Source: an uncultured Lachnospiraceae bacterium
GTDB taxonomy: Bacteria; Bacillota; Clostridia; Lachnospirales; Lachnospiraceae
DNA: 64,000 nucleotides
Assembly: GCA_947652735.1 (NCBI GenBank)
Contig: CANTEG010000003.1
Location: forward strand, 124,001-188,000
Reading direction: 5' to 3'
A program made the translations under genes and the position numbers. Below the pieces are notes generated by a model, which was not told where the DNA came from, did no database searches, and saw nothing but the letters and a program-made list of their open reading frames with translations. Shown here piece after piece: positions 52,641 to 61,777 of the stretch (position 1 is the stretch's first letter; the number at the start of each line of letters is the position of its first letter).

Positions 52641-54413
52641 ATGAATGATGAGAATTTCAAAGACGAGGCATCCATGCATTACAGGGAATGGCAACAGGAG
52701 ATATGCAATTACATTACAGATATACGGAGTGGAAATAAGCAGGCATTTAATGAATTGTATCGTCACACAGAGCAGTATGTTTATTACTGTATTACGAAGC
52801 ATGGTGTACCGGAAGAGTCCGCCTCAGATGTTATGCAAAAGGTGTATATGGCAATGTATGAAAATCTGGAGACGTTACGGGATGTAAGTGCTGCAATTGG
52901 CTGGATAAAAAGTATCGCGTATCATAAATCCATGGACTATTTCAGGAGTGAGAAAAAAGAAGAAATAATTGCCGGGCAGATGGAGCTTATTGTTGATTGT
53001 ACACTGGAGGATACAATGAGGCTTCCTGAGGATATTTTAGAGAATAAAACAATGCAGGAAATGATTCGTAATATGATAGATAGTCTTCCAAAGGATTATA
53101 AACAGGTGATTATTGCATATTACTTTGATGAGTGTAAGATTGACGATATTGCAGAGATACTTGGGATTCCGTCAAATACGGTTAAGACGAGACTTTCACG
53201 GGCAAGAAAAAAGCTTCAGGATTCCATTGAAAGGCTGGAAAAGGAGCAGGGAATACGACTGCATTCTGTTTCGGCGGCACCGATTTTATTGCTGCTGTTC
53301 CATTTGGAAGCGGAGGCAACGGCTGTGCCAGTTGGGATATCGAAAATAGTAGGGGCTGCCATGGGACAATTTTTAGGGCAGCTTCCGCAACTTTCAGGTG
53401 GTGTTATAAGTAGTGGAATGGTGTCACAGGGAGTGGGAACTGTTGGCACTGCTGGGGCTGCTGAGATGGTCGGAGCTAAAGTGGCGGGGCTTGCAGTGAA
53501 AAAATTAGTCGTCTGGATTGTGGCTTCGCTGCTTGCGGGAGGAATCATTATCTATATGGTGAATAACAACGATGAAACAGTAAATACCACAACAACGGAA
53601 CAGGTGACGGATACGGAAACAGACAGCCCGCTGCTAACAGAGGATGAAGAACCGCCTAAGACAGAGAAGCCAACAGAAATAACGACGACGGAAGCTGGCA
53701 GCTCTCCTTCAACAGAGCTGGCAGAACCTATGCAGACAGAGCAAATGACAGAGGCAGTGACGACGGAAGAAGCAACGACAGAGACAGTAACAGTAGACCC
53801 GGAACGCCAGACAAAATTACGCAGGTGCTATCATGACATATATCATAGAATGTGTCAGACACGTCAATGGGCGGACGGCACGGATTTGTATATCAGCACG
53901 GATATAATGGAGGCCTTGCAATATGCAGTGTTTGATTTTGACAAAGACGGATATGAAGAGTTTGCTGTTTCGGTAATCACGGCAGATAATATGGCAGCCC
54001 GTCAGGAGAAGCTATACAAATGCAATCCGGATACGGGAGAAATTACCTGTATGTTAACAATATATCCCGGTGCAGCATACTATGATAACCAGACCGCATG
54101 GGGACCTTCCGATAATTCACATAGATTTGGCAAGGATTTATTCAAATACAATGCAACCAGTGGAATTTATGAAAGACAGGCATATGTATTCAAGTGGACG
54201 CGTGACGAGTGGGGCGAACAATACGAAGATGATTTGTTGGATGATGTGGATAATGACGGAGACGGAATTGTTTATCGTTTTGTTTCACCTGATAACAGTG
54301 TGTCTTATCTGGAGCAGGATGAATATGATGCATGGTATAAGCAGCAAATTGGTACAGCCGGACAGATGGAGGTTCCGTGGATAGTATTTTCCAATGGATG
54401 GCAATATGAGTAA
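52641..54413 (+). CDS. Membrane-tethered ECF sigma factor with extracellular sensor-like domain
   Basis: A 590-residue one-piece signalling protein. Residues about 30-105 are sigma region 2 (QAFNELYRHTEQYVYYC, ASDVMQKVYMAMYENL) and about 137-192 sigma region 4 (LPKDYKQVIIAYYFDE, LGIPSNTVKTRLSRARKKL). A Gly/Ala-rich segment leads to one membrane helix (about 288-307, VKKLVVWIVASLLAGGIIIY). Then comes a Thr/Glu-rich linker (310-395) and an outer domain (395-590) with Asp-rich loops FDFDKDGYEEF and DVDNDGDGI, like FG-GAP or calcium-binding loops. No anti-sigma gene is adjacent, so the fused outer domain may take that role. GGAGG precedes the ATG. The promoter motif upstream suggests autoregulation. 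Confidence 0.85.
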   Translation: MNDENFKDEASMHYREWQQEICNYITDIRSGNKQAFNELYRHTEQYVYYCITKHGVPEESASDVMQKVYMAMYENLETLRDVSAAIGWIKSIAYHKSMDYFRSEKKEEIIAGQMELIVDCTLEDTMRLPEDILENKTMQEMIRNMIDSLPKDYKQVIIAYYFDECKIDDIAEILGIPSNTVKTRLSRARKKLQDSIERLEKEQGIRLHSVSAAPILLLLFHLEAEATAVPVGISKIVGAAMGQFLGQLPQLSGGVISSGMVSQGVGTVGTAGAAEMVGAKVAGLAVKKLVVWIVASLLAGGIIIYMVNNNDETVNTTTTEQVTDTETDSPLLTEDEEPPKTEKPTEITTTEAGSSPSTELAEPMQTEQMTEAVTTEEATTETVTVDPERQTKLRRCYHDIYHRMCQTRQWADGTDLYISTDIMEALQYAVFDFDKDGYEEFAVSVITADNMAARQEKLYKCNPDTGEITCMLTIYPGAAYYDNQTAWGPSDNSHRFGKDLFKYNATSGIYERQAYVFKWTRDEWGEQYEDDLLDDVDNDGDGIVYRFVSPDNSVSYLEQDEYDAWYKQQIGTAGQMEVPWIVFSNGWQYE

Positions 54414-54418
54414 TTTTT

Positions 54419-54447
54419 TGAAACCAATAGTATTTTTTTAACGACTT
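54419..54447 (+). promoter_or_regulatory. ECF-type promoter after the sigma gene
   Basis: TGAAACC (54419-54425), 16-nt spacer, CGACTT (54442-54447), followed by ATATTTATG. The AATA just after the -35 and the TTATAT after the -10 are shared with 52563-52590. It would drive the small membrane protein at 54551 and perhaps the FN3-like genes beyond. Confidence 0.65.
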
Positions 54448-54550
54448 ATATTTATGAAAGGAGACGGATTTTAATTCGTATGTTTAACTTGGGCGGACAT
54501 AAGTTTTTTTCAGATGTCTCAATTATAACTAAACTTAAGGGAGGATTCAA

Positions 54551-54856
54551 ATGAAAAGGGTAATTAAAACAGTCGTCATGGCACTTGTTGGAGCAATTTT
54601 GGGAGTTATAATAGGCAGCTTTTCCGCTTTTGGGGCAGACAAGCGGTTTTGGATATTATTTTGTATGGGCGTGCCAATAGGATGGACCTTTTTGGGAAAA
54701 TATTTTGGGCAGCTTGTAACGAACAATTTTCCCTTGATGCTTTTTTTGCTTACCATGCGTGCCATGCTGGCAGGGCTAATTGGATGGGTACTAATTCCGA
54801 TTGAGATTGTGCGTGGTTTAATCGATGTATTAGGAAGTAAGAGAGAAGAAGAATAA
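54551..54856 (+). CDS. Small membrane protein
   Basis: A 101-residue protein with three likely membrane segments (VVMALVGAILGVIIGSFSAF, ILFCMGVPIGWTFLG, and MLAGLIGWVLIPIEIVRGLI) and a charged C-terminus GSKREEE. I do not recognise the family. GGGAGG lies 7 nt before the ATG. It is the first gene behind the second ECF-type promoter, which makes it the best candidate for a sigma target or a regulator of the sigma factor (inference). The gap of 126 nt to the next gene contains no terminator that I can see. Confidence 0.7.
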   Translation: MKRVIKTVVMALVGAILGVIIGSFSAFGADKRFWILFCMGVPIGWTFLGKYFGQLVTNNFPLMLFLLTMRAMLAGLIGWVLIPIEIVRGLIDVLGSKREEE

Positions 54857-54982
54857 GAGGCGATACGATAAATAAATGGTACCATGAAATAGTGGTGAGC
54901 TTAGGGGTTGAACGTATTGACCGAATATGCCGTTTTCAGTGAAAAGCGGTTACGGATAAAAATGAAAGAAGGGAGCGGTTAT

Positions 54983-57166
54983 ATGGAATTTATGAAAAGT
55001 CTAAAAAAAATAATAATGCTAAGTGTATTTCTTGTTGCTGCTATGGTAATGGGAGAGGCAGGGGCTGTTCTTGCAGCGGAGAATCAGACAGAATCTGATG
55101 ATGTTACCCTTGACAAGGCAACTCATACGGCAGGTATCGATACGATTGAGACAACGTATCTCACGCAAAGCAACAGTGATTTATACAGCTATCTATCAAT
55201 ACATGTGTCAGGGTATGGAAGTAAGGCTGACATATATATAAATGGTAAACTGGTTGAACAGGTAACGGAGGATAGTGCAGCCATAGATAATCCGGCACCC
55301 CAATTATCCGGGTATGCCAGTTTTAAAGATGTGTTATATGGCGGGACATATAAAATAGATGTCATCCCATATACATATACCGCATCAGGTCATGTTGCAG
55401 GTCCTGTCTTGTCAAAAACGGTTACGATACCTGCTTTTAATATGAAAAGGATGTCGTATTCACAAAATGGCAACAGGTCAGCGAATGGGTATGCAAAATT
55501 TGACGGAATAAAGCTTTGGCTAACTTGTGATGCGTGGCTGAATGAAGCACAATTTGAGATACAGCGAAAAGAAGGAAAAGGTGCATGGAAGACAATCGAT
55601 AAAATAGCAAAGCAGGGCGTGTATGTTGATAAAACAGCTTCCTTCGGAAAAACATACCAGTACAGAATTCGGTCTGCCGCAGGACAAAATGCTTATGGCA
55701 AGGTTGCCGCAGGGAAGTGGTTTTATTTAAAGGGTGTTAAAAGTACAACACCGCCTGCAAACTTTGCCCTTTCTTTGCCAAAGACAGGGCGGGGTGTGGA
55801 AATAGATATCAAGTCAGAGGATATATGGGGTGGCGTGTCAGGATATGAGATTTACCGTTCTGCGAAAGAAAAAAAGGGATATAAAAAGATTGTAAGAACT
55901 GCGGAAAGTTCCTATGTGGACAAAACAGCGAAGAAAGGCACCTACTACTATAAAGTGAGGTCGTATTACTATGATACGGAAACAGGGAAGGTATATTACA
56001 GTACATTCTCAGAACCGAGATGTATTAAACTGATATTAGATGAGATAACGGTTTTGGCGAAGCAGACGGGAAGCTGTCAGGTTACACTTGAGTGGAATAA
56101 GATTAAAGATGTATCATGCTATGAGGTATGGTATAAATCGTCAATACAGGGAGATGCCTTTCAGCTTTATAAATCGACAAAGGGAACAAAGCTAAAGGTA
56201 TCAGGACTGTTAAACAACACAAAGTATACCTTTGTGGTCAGGGCAAAAAAGAATGGGGCTTCCTATTATGCCAGTAATGACTGTGAGTATTATGTGGGGT
56301 TCAAGGAGATTCATCCGTATATTGCAAAAAAGAAGGTGACATCAAATAAGGAGAAGACAGAGGTTACCATAAAATCGACCATTAAGTGGAACCGAATATA
56401 TGGAGCAAAGGGGATAACGATTGTTGGCACTACCAAACGTGGTACTTCTACGGTTCTGAAGACATTGAAGGGAAGTGCAACAAGTTATACAGTGACATCT
56501 AAATGGACCGAACAAAGTGGGGGTTATAGAGAAATTACGATTTATGCGTTTAATGAAAAGGATAAGATATATAAGGATTTTAGCCTGTCTGATTGTGCCG
56601 AACTAGATGGTGTGAGCAAGCTTACCATAAAAAGAGCAGGTAATAAGGGATGCGTCATTTCATGGAAAGCGGTGTCGGGAGCAACCGAATATGCGGTATA
56701 TAGACAGTCGCCTTACGGATATGAAGAATTTTTAGGAACGACTGATAAGTGTACTTTTAAAGATTTATATGTAGCACCGGGAGTAAAATATACCTACTAT
56801 GTCAGGGCATTTAATGAAAATGTGCGTCTTGATGGACACTGGGAGTCGTCGCTTGTGAAAGTTTATACACATAAGCTTGGCAGACCGAAAATAAAAAGTG
56901 TAAAAAATACTGCAAAGAAAACGGCAACAATAACGTGGAGTAAGGTAACATATGCCGACAGGTATATTGTGTATCGTGCGACAGCAAAAAATGGGAAATA
57001 TAAAAAGCTTGCAACTATAAGCAAGGGCAGGACAAGCTATACTGACAAAAAGCTGAAAAAGGGAAAGACATATTACTACAAGGTAAAAGCAATGGCAAAA
57101 AACCCGGCAGGCTTTCATGTTTCTTCGGCATTGTCTGTGTACAAGGCTGTCAGGATTAAAAAGTAG
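54983..57166 (+). CDS. Secreted FN3-like protein, type A
   Basis: A 727-residue exported protein. The signal peptide ends MVMGEAGAVLA at about residue 35. An N-terminal beta domain (SKADIYINGKLVEQV through GTYKIDVIPYTYT) is followed by FN3-like modules, including GYEIYRSAKEKKGYKKI, QVTLEWNKIKDVSCYEVWYK, a divergent module with IKSTIKWNRIYGAKGI, GCVISWKAVSGATEYAVYRQ, and a final HKLGRPKIKSVKN module. It ends in basic residues (VRIKK) with no sortase or membrane anchor. The ATG at 54983 follows AAGGGAG. It is most similar to the protein at 59494. Role unknown: adhesion or wall binding is plausible. Confidence 0.8.
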   Translation: MEFMKSLKKIIMLSVFLVAAMVMGEAGAVLAAENQTESDDVTLDKATHTAGIDTIETTYLTQSNSDLYSYLSIHVSGYGSKADIYINGKLVEQVTEDSAAIDNPAPQLSGYASFKDVLYGGTYKIDVIPYTYTASGHVAGPVLSKTVTIPAFNMKRMSYSQNGNRSANGYAKFDGIKLWLTCDAWLNEAQFEIQRKEGKGAWKTIDKIAKQGVYVDKTASFGKTYQYRIRSAAGQNAYGKVAAGKWFYLKGVKSTTPPANFALSLPKTGRGVEIDIKSEDIWGGVSGYEIYRSAKEKKGYKKIVRTAESSYVDKTAKKGTYYYKVRSYYYDTETGKVYYSTFSEPRCIKLILDEITVLAKQTGSCQVTLEWNKIKDVSCYEVWYKSSIQGDAFQLYKSTKGTKLKVSGLLNNTKYTFVVRAKKNGASYYASNDCEYYVGFKEIHPYIAKKKVTSNKEKTEVTIKSTIKWNRIYGAKGITIVGTTKRGTSTVLKTLKGSATSYTVTSKWTEQSGGYREITIYAFNEKDKIYKDFSLSDCAELDGVSKLTIKRAGNKGCVISWKAVSGATEYAVYRQSPYGYEEFLGTTDKCTFKDLYVAPGVKYTYYVRAFNENVRLDGHWESSLVKVYTHKLGRPKIKSVKNTAKKTATITWSKVTYADRYIVYRATAKNGKYKKLATISKGRTSYTDKKLKKGKTYYYKVKAMAKNPAGFHVSSALSVYKAVRIKK

Positions 57167-57183
57167 GCAAGGAGGAAAATCGT

Positions 57184-59355
57184 ATGGGACGGATAAAAAA
57201 ATTAATGGCAGGTGTTGTACTTGCCGCTGCCATAGCGATTGGTGGGACTGGTACGGTATTTGCGGCAACGCATGAAACAGAAACGGGTGAAAAACCAAAT
57301 TATGAAATTCAAAATCCTGAGCTTGATACGACTGTGGGGACATCTATATATTTAGATGTGACATATGATAAGAAAACGAAGTATATCAATATGTCATTTA
57401 CCGGATATGCCAGAAAATGCGATGTTTTCATAAATGGCAAGAATATTGCCACTACATTCAGTTCAAGTGAAACGGCGGATGGACTGCCGCCTATCAGCTG
57501 GGAGAAACAGATTCGGGGAATAGCTGGCGGAAGCTACATGGTCAAGGTTATACCATATCGTTATTCTGACGGGTCCTATGTTGCAGGTGCGGCTGTTGAA
57601 AAGAAGCTTACCATTCCTGCACCCCAAATTTTAAATTTAAATGTAAAATCAGTATGTAATACTTATGAAAAGGGCTATGGGAAAAATCCGTATAACGATA
57701 TTTGGTGGACATGGGCCGATGTCTCGTCAGATTGTGAGGTATGGCGCAGGGAAGGAACGGGGGCATGGCAGAAGCTTGGTACAATCACTTATTATATGTA
57801 TGATATGGATGTCGTTCCGGGGAAAAAGTATCAATACCGGATACGGGTTGCAGAGCAGAAGGATGACTATGTAACGGTACCAGCGGGGAAATGGGTGACA
57901 TCGAAATCGGAACAGATGAAGGTTGCAGATATCAGTAAGGTTTCCTTTGAGTATAATGATAATATCTCTTTGACCATAAACCGGGAATTTGGCGGTCTTA
58001 TTTCCGGATACGAAATCTGGCGTTCCACCAAGCAGACAAAGGGCTACAAAAAAATTGCAACGGTTGCGGAAAATACATATACCGACAAAAAGGTAAAGCG
58101 TGGAACTTATTATTATAAAGTAAGATGCTATTATTATGATAGTAATACAAGAAAAAAGAGTTATGGTACATTTAGTGAGGCATATCCAATCAGTATTATT
58201 TTAGGTGACCTGCAGATGACGGTAAAACGTGCAGGAAACAGTGCGGTAAAGCTTCAGTGGAATAAGGTGGCAGGAGCTTCCCAATATGAGGTATGGTATA
58301 AAAGCTATACAGTGGGCGATGCGTGGAAGCGTGTAAAAACAACAAAAGGAACGAGCGTAAAAATTACAGGACTGAAAAATAATATGACCTATGATTTCAG
58401 GGTGAAGGCAATTAAAAAAAAGAAAGGAAAAATTTATTATACCAGAGATACAAAAAGCTTTACTGTGGGATTTCAGGTACCGGAGCCTGAGGTGACAAAA
58501 CGAACGGTGACGGTATCGGCAGATAAGTCTGTGTATACAATAAAGACGACCATTAAGTGGAATAGGGTATATGGAGCAAAGCAAATACGAATCATAGGAG
58601 TAAGGATGGGGCATACGGAAAATGGAGTTTGGATACCGGACAAGGAAACCGTACTGAAAACCTTAAAAGGAACAGCGACCAGCTATACGCTTTCAACCAG
58701 GCATAAAAAATGGAATGACGGCTATGATTATATATTGCTGATGGCTGTGAATGACAAAAATGAGGAACGTTACTATCAGGGGCGGATTTATCTACGGGCA
58801 TATGCTCCTACAAAGGTTACGGTGAAAAGAAAGGATGCGGAAAACGCAGTATTATCATGGAAAGCACAGCCGGGAGCAACCGAATATACTGTGTATGCAA
58901 AGACACCGTATCAATCCGGTTATGATTATGTAACATCTACTACCGATACTTCTTTTACACAATCCGTAACCTTGGGTGCTTATTATATGTATTATGTTGA
59001 GGCATACAATTCTACCATCAACATCGGCAGCGGAGGGGAGGAGCCGACGGTAACAGTGTATAAGCATAAGCTTGGTGTACCAAAGGTGAAAAGCATAAAA
59101 AATGCTGCATCAAGGCAGGCCGTTATCACATGGAGCAAGGTGACAAATGCCAGGAAGTACGTGGTTTACCGTGCGACAAGTAAGAATGGAAAGTATAAAA
59201 AAATAGCAACAACGACAAAGACAAGCTTTACCGATAAGAAGCTTAAGAAAGGGAAAAACTATTACTACAAGATTAAGGCAGCGGGCACGAATGATGCAGG
59301 TATTACTGTAATGTCCTCTTTCTCCAAGGTGAAAGCGGTTAAGATTAAAAAGTAA
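57184..59355 (+). CDS. Secreted FN3-like protein, type B
   Basis: A 723-residue exported protein starting MGRIKKLMAGVVLAAAIAIG and cleaved near GTVFAA. It has the same overall plan as its neighbours: an N-terminal beta domain (KCDVFINGKNIATTF, GSYMVKVIPYRYS), then FN3-like modules with GYEIWRSTKQTKGYKKIAT, VKLQWNKVAGASQYEVWYKS, IKTTIKWNRVYGAKQIRI and a C-terminal YVVYRATSKNGKYKKIATT module ending VKAVKIKK. It is closest to the protein at 61778; their 3' ends are almost identical in DNA. It begins 17 nt after the type A gene, so A and B form a unit. A terminator follows at 59377. Confidence 0.8.
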   Translation: MGRIKKLMAGVVLAAAIAIGGTGTVFAATHETETGEKPNYEIQNPELDTTVGTSIYLDVTYDKKTKYINMSFTGYARKCDVFINGKNIATTFSSSETADGLPPISWEKQIRGIAGGSYMVKVIPYRYSDGSYVAGAAVEKKLTIPAPQILNLNVKSVCNTYEKGYGKNPYNDIWWTWADVSSDCEVWRREGTGAWQKLGTITYYMYDMDVVPGKKYQYRIRVAEQKDDYVTVPAGKWVTSKSEQMKVADISKVSFEYNDNISLTINREFGGLISGYEIWRSTKQTKGYKKIATVAENTYTDKKVKRGTYYYKVRCYYYDSNTRKKSYGTFSEAYPISIILGDLQMTVKRAGNSAVKLQWNKVAGASQYEVWYKSYTVGDAWKRVKTTKGTSVKITGLKNNMTYDFRVKAIKKKKGKIYYTRDTKSFTVGFQVPEPEVTKRTVTVSADKSVYTIKTTIKWNRVYGAKQIRIIGVRMGHTENGVWIPDKETVLKTLKGTATSYTLSTRHKKWNDGYDYILLMAVNDKNEERYYQGRIYLRAYAPTKVTVKRKDAENAVLSWKAQPGATEYTVYAKTPYQSGYDYVTSTTDTSFTQSVTLGAYYMYYVEAYNSTINIGSGGEEPTVTVYKHKLGVPKVKSIKNAASRQAVITWSKVTNARKYVVYRATSKNGKYKKIATTTKTSFTDKKLKKGKNYYYKIKAAGTNDAGITVMSSFSKVKAVKIKK

Positions 59356-59376
59356 CGGAATATAAAAGTTTAACGG

Positions 59377-59412
59377 AAAAATCCCATGATAAATTTTTTT
59401 CATGGGATTTTT
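59377..59412 (+). terminator. Terminator of the first FN3-like gene pair
   Basis: A perfect 13-bp stem (AAAAATCCCATGA at 59377-59389 with 59400-59412) and a T-rich tail. After it, TATAAT at 59438-59443 may be the -10 of a promoter for the second pair; no good -35 is seen. Confidence 0.88.
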
Positions 59413-59493
59413 TATTATATGCCATAAATTTGGGATGTATAATACGTATATATTATGTAAGGGTAGAAAATACATCAAAAAAGGAGGAACTGT

Positions 59494-61761
59494 ATGAGAG
59501 GAATGAAAAGGTTAAAAACAACAATAGTAAGCTTATTTCTAGCCGTTGCCATGATTATGGGTGAGGCGGGGGCTGTTTTTGCTGCCGCACCGCAGCAAAA
59601 AGAAGCAGGTACAATGCTAAGTGAACAAGACGATTATGGGGGAAATAAGCCTGACGTCTATGATGTTGACATGAATACGGCAGATAATGTGGCAGAGGTA
59701 AGGCATTTTGCTGCGTGGTATATAAATAAGATCATGTCTCCAAGCTCTATAGTTATTAGGTTTTCGGGGTCAGGTGCTAAATTTGATATATATATAAATG
59801 GCAAGTTATATAAGGAAATAATCAATGATTCAGCATCTGTGGATAATCCGGCACCCTATAATTATGATATCATAGAAAAATTTTATGGCATTTTATATGG
59901 TGAAACATATAAAATAGAGGTCATCCCTTATGCGTACACCGAAACGGGATATGTTGCAGGTACTGCCGTATCAGATACAGAGACAGTAACTCGTTTTTAT
60001 GCATCTATGTATGCATCCGGGGCTACGACAATTGCCGAAAATGGGTACAGTAAACCAGAGGGGATAAAACTTGAATTTAATGTTGGCTGGATGAAGGAAG
60101 CGTTAATTGAGGTGCAGCGCAGAGAAGGAAAAGGTGCATGGAAAACAATTGCAAAAGTATCAGGGTCGGAGTATCTGGATAAGACGGCTTCTTTAGGAAA
60201 GACATATCAGTATCGTGTCAGGTCTCTCAGCAGAAAAAACGATTATGGTGAGACAACGCAGAGCCAGTGGTGGTATATACTGGACTACGATAGAGGCAAG
60301 ATTATTCATTATACTGTGCCGAATGCGGACCTGTCTCTTTCCTATGAAGGAACAGGCAGTGGTGTGAGTATAAATGTTTGCTCGATATATGCACCAGATA
60401 TTGTTTCAGGTTATGAGATTTATCGTTCAACCAAGGAGTCAAAGGGGTATAAGAAGGTTGCAAAGCTTGCAGGTACTACGTATGTAGACAAAAAGGTGAA
60501 GAAGGGTGCTTATTATTACAAGGCAAGGGCATATTACTATGACACATCAACGGGGAAGACGTATTATGGTGCATTTTCCGACCCACAATATATAAGACTT
60601 GCATTAGGCAGTATCTATGTAAATGCAAAGCAGACGGGAAACCGTCAGGTTACACTTACGTGGAACAAAATAAAAGGTGTATCGGATTATGAAGTATGGT
60701 ATAAGTCGGATATAAAAGGAGATGTCTATCGGCTTTATAAATCGACCAAAGGAACGAAAATGAAGGTATCAGGACTTTCGGATAATACAAATTATGCATT
60801 TACCGTCAGGGCAAAAAAGAATGGTTCCGTATATTATGCAAGTAATGATTGCAGCTATCGCGTGGGATTTAAAATAGCGGTTCCATATGTGGCAAAGAGA
60901 AAGGTTGTCTCAAATAAGGCAAAGACCGCGGTTACGATAAAGTCAACAATTAAGTGGGACAGGATATATGGGGCAAAAAAAATCAAGATTATTGGTGTCG
61001 TAGACGGATATTTTCTAGCTGGCGATTACGTACCACCACAGGAGAAGGTACTAAAGACATTAAAAGGGTCAGCAACGAGTTATACCCTTACCATAAATAT
61101 AACAGAAAAAAATAAGTATGAGGGCTATGATGAAATTAAGGTTGTTGCCGTCAGTGGAGATGAGGAACTGGCCGCTGATGTTAATGGATTTAATAACCTG
61201 AATGAAACAAGTAAGCTTACTGTAAAAAGAGCAGGCAATAAAGGAGGCGTTATTTCATGGAAGGCGGTACAGGGAGCAACGTCATATAAAGTATACAGAC
61301 AGTCGCCATATGGACATAGTATATACATAGGAACAACTGACAAGTGCACCTATAAGGATTTAGGTGTAACACCGGGTGTTACATATACATATAGTATTGT
61401 GGCAAGAAATGATGAATTGAGGCTATCTTCAGATGAGTCTGGTGTGGTTACGAAAGCTTATACCCATAAGCTTGGTACCCCAAAGATAAAAAGTGCAGTA
61501 AATACGGCGAAAAGTACTGTTACAATTAAATGGAGTAAGGTTAGCCTGGCAGACAGCTATGTAATATACCGTGCAACAAGCAAGAATGGTAAATATAAAA
61601 AGCTCGCAACGATAAGTAAGGGCGGGACAAGCTATATTGATAAAAAGGTAAAAAAGGGCAAATCCTATTACTATAAGGTAAAGGCGAAGGCAAAAAATGC
61701 GGCAGGTCTGACCGTGTTATCTAAATTGTCAGCATATAAGGCTGTCAGGGTTAAAAAATAA
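59494..61761 (+). CDS. Secreted FN3-like protein, type A'
   Basis: A 755-residue exported protein, paralogue of the one at 54983. The signal peptide shares the MIMGEAGAVFA cleavage region. The N-terminal beta domain repeats the pattern KFDIYINGKLYKEI and ETYKIEVIPYAYT. FN3-like modules follow in the same order (GYEIYRSTKESKGYKKVAK, VTLTWNKIKGVSDYEVWYKS, IKSTIKWDRIYGAKKI, GVISWKAVQGATSYKVYRQS). The final module carries YRATSKNGKYKKLATISKG and ends VRVKK. AAAGGAGG precedes the ATG. It is separated from the first pair by a terminator, so the second pair has its own transcription start. Confidence 0.8.
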   Translation: MRGMKRLKTTIVSLFLAVAMIMGEAGAVFAAAPQQKEAGTMLSEQDDYGGNKPDVYDVDMNTADNVAEVRHFAAWYINKIMSPSSIVIRFSGSGAKFDIYINGKLYKEIINDSASVDNPAPYNYDIIEKFYGILYGETYKIEVIPYAYTETGYVAGTAVSDTETVTRFYASMYASGATTIAENGYSKPEGIKLEFNVGWMKEALIEVQRREGKGAWKTIAKVSGSEYLDKTASLGKTYQYRVRSLSRKNDYGETTQSQWWYILDYDRGKIIHYTVPNADLSLSYEGTGSGVSINVCSIYAPDIVSGYEIYRSTKESKGYKKVAKLAGTTYVDKKVKKGAYYYKARAYYYDTSTGKTYYGAFSDPQYIRLALGSIYVNAKQTGNRQVTLTWNKIKGVSDYEVWYKSDIKGDVYRLYKSTKGTKMKVSGLSDNTNYAFTVRAKKNGSVYYASNDCSYRVGFKIAVPYVAKRKVVSNKAKTAVTIKSTIKWDRIYGAKKIKIIGVVDGYFLAGDYVPPQEKVLKTLKGSATSYTLTINITEKNKYEGYDEIKVVAVSGDEELAADVNGFNNLNETSKLTVKRAGNKGGVISWKAVQGATSYKVYRQSPYGHSIYIGTTDKCTYKDLGVTPGVTYTYSIVARNDELRLSSDESGVVTKAYTHKLGTPKIKSAVNTAKSTVTIKWSKVSLADSYVIYRATSKNGKYKKLATISKGGTSYIDKKVKKGKSYYYKVKAKAKNAAGLTVLSKLSAYKAVRVKK

Positions 61762-61777
61762 CGGAGGGAGGAATTTT

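Noticed and set aside
54240-54270. Dockerin or EF-hand domain in the sigma fusion protein
   Set aside because: Only single Asp-rich loops are present, without the duplicated helix-loop pattern; an FG-GAP-like loop fits as well.
54910-54950. ECF-like promoter (TGAACG-N16-CGTT) before the first type A gene
   Set aside because: Neither hexamer matches the TGAAACC / CGACTT pair seen twice near the sigma gene; probably chance.
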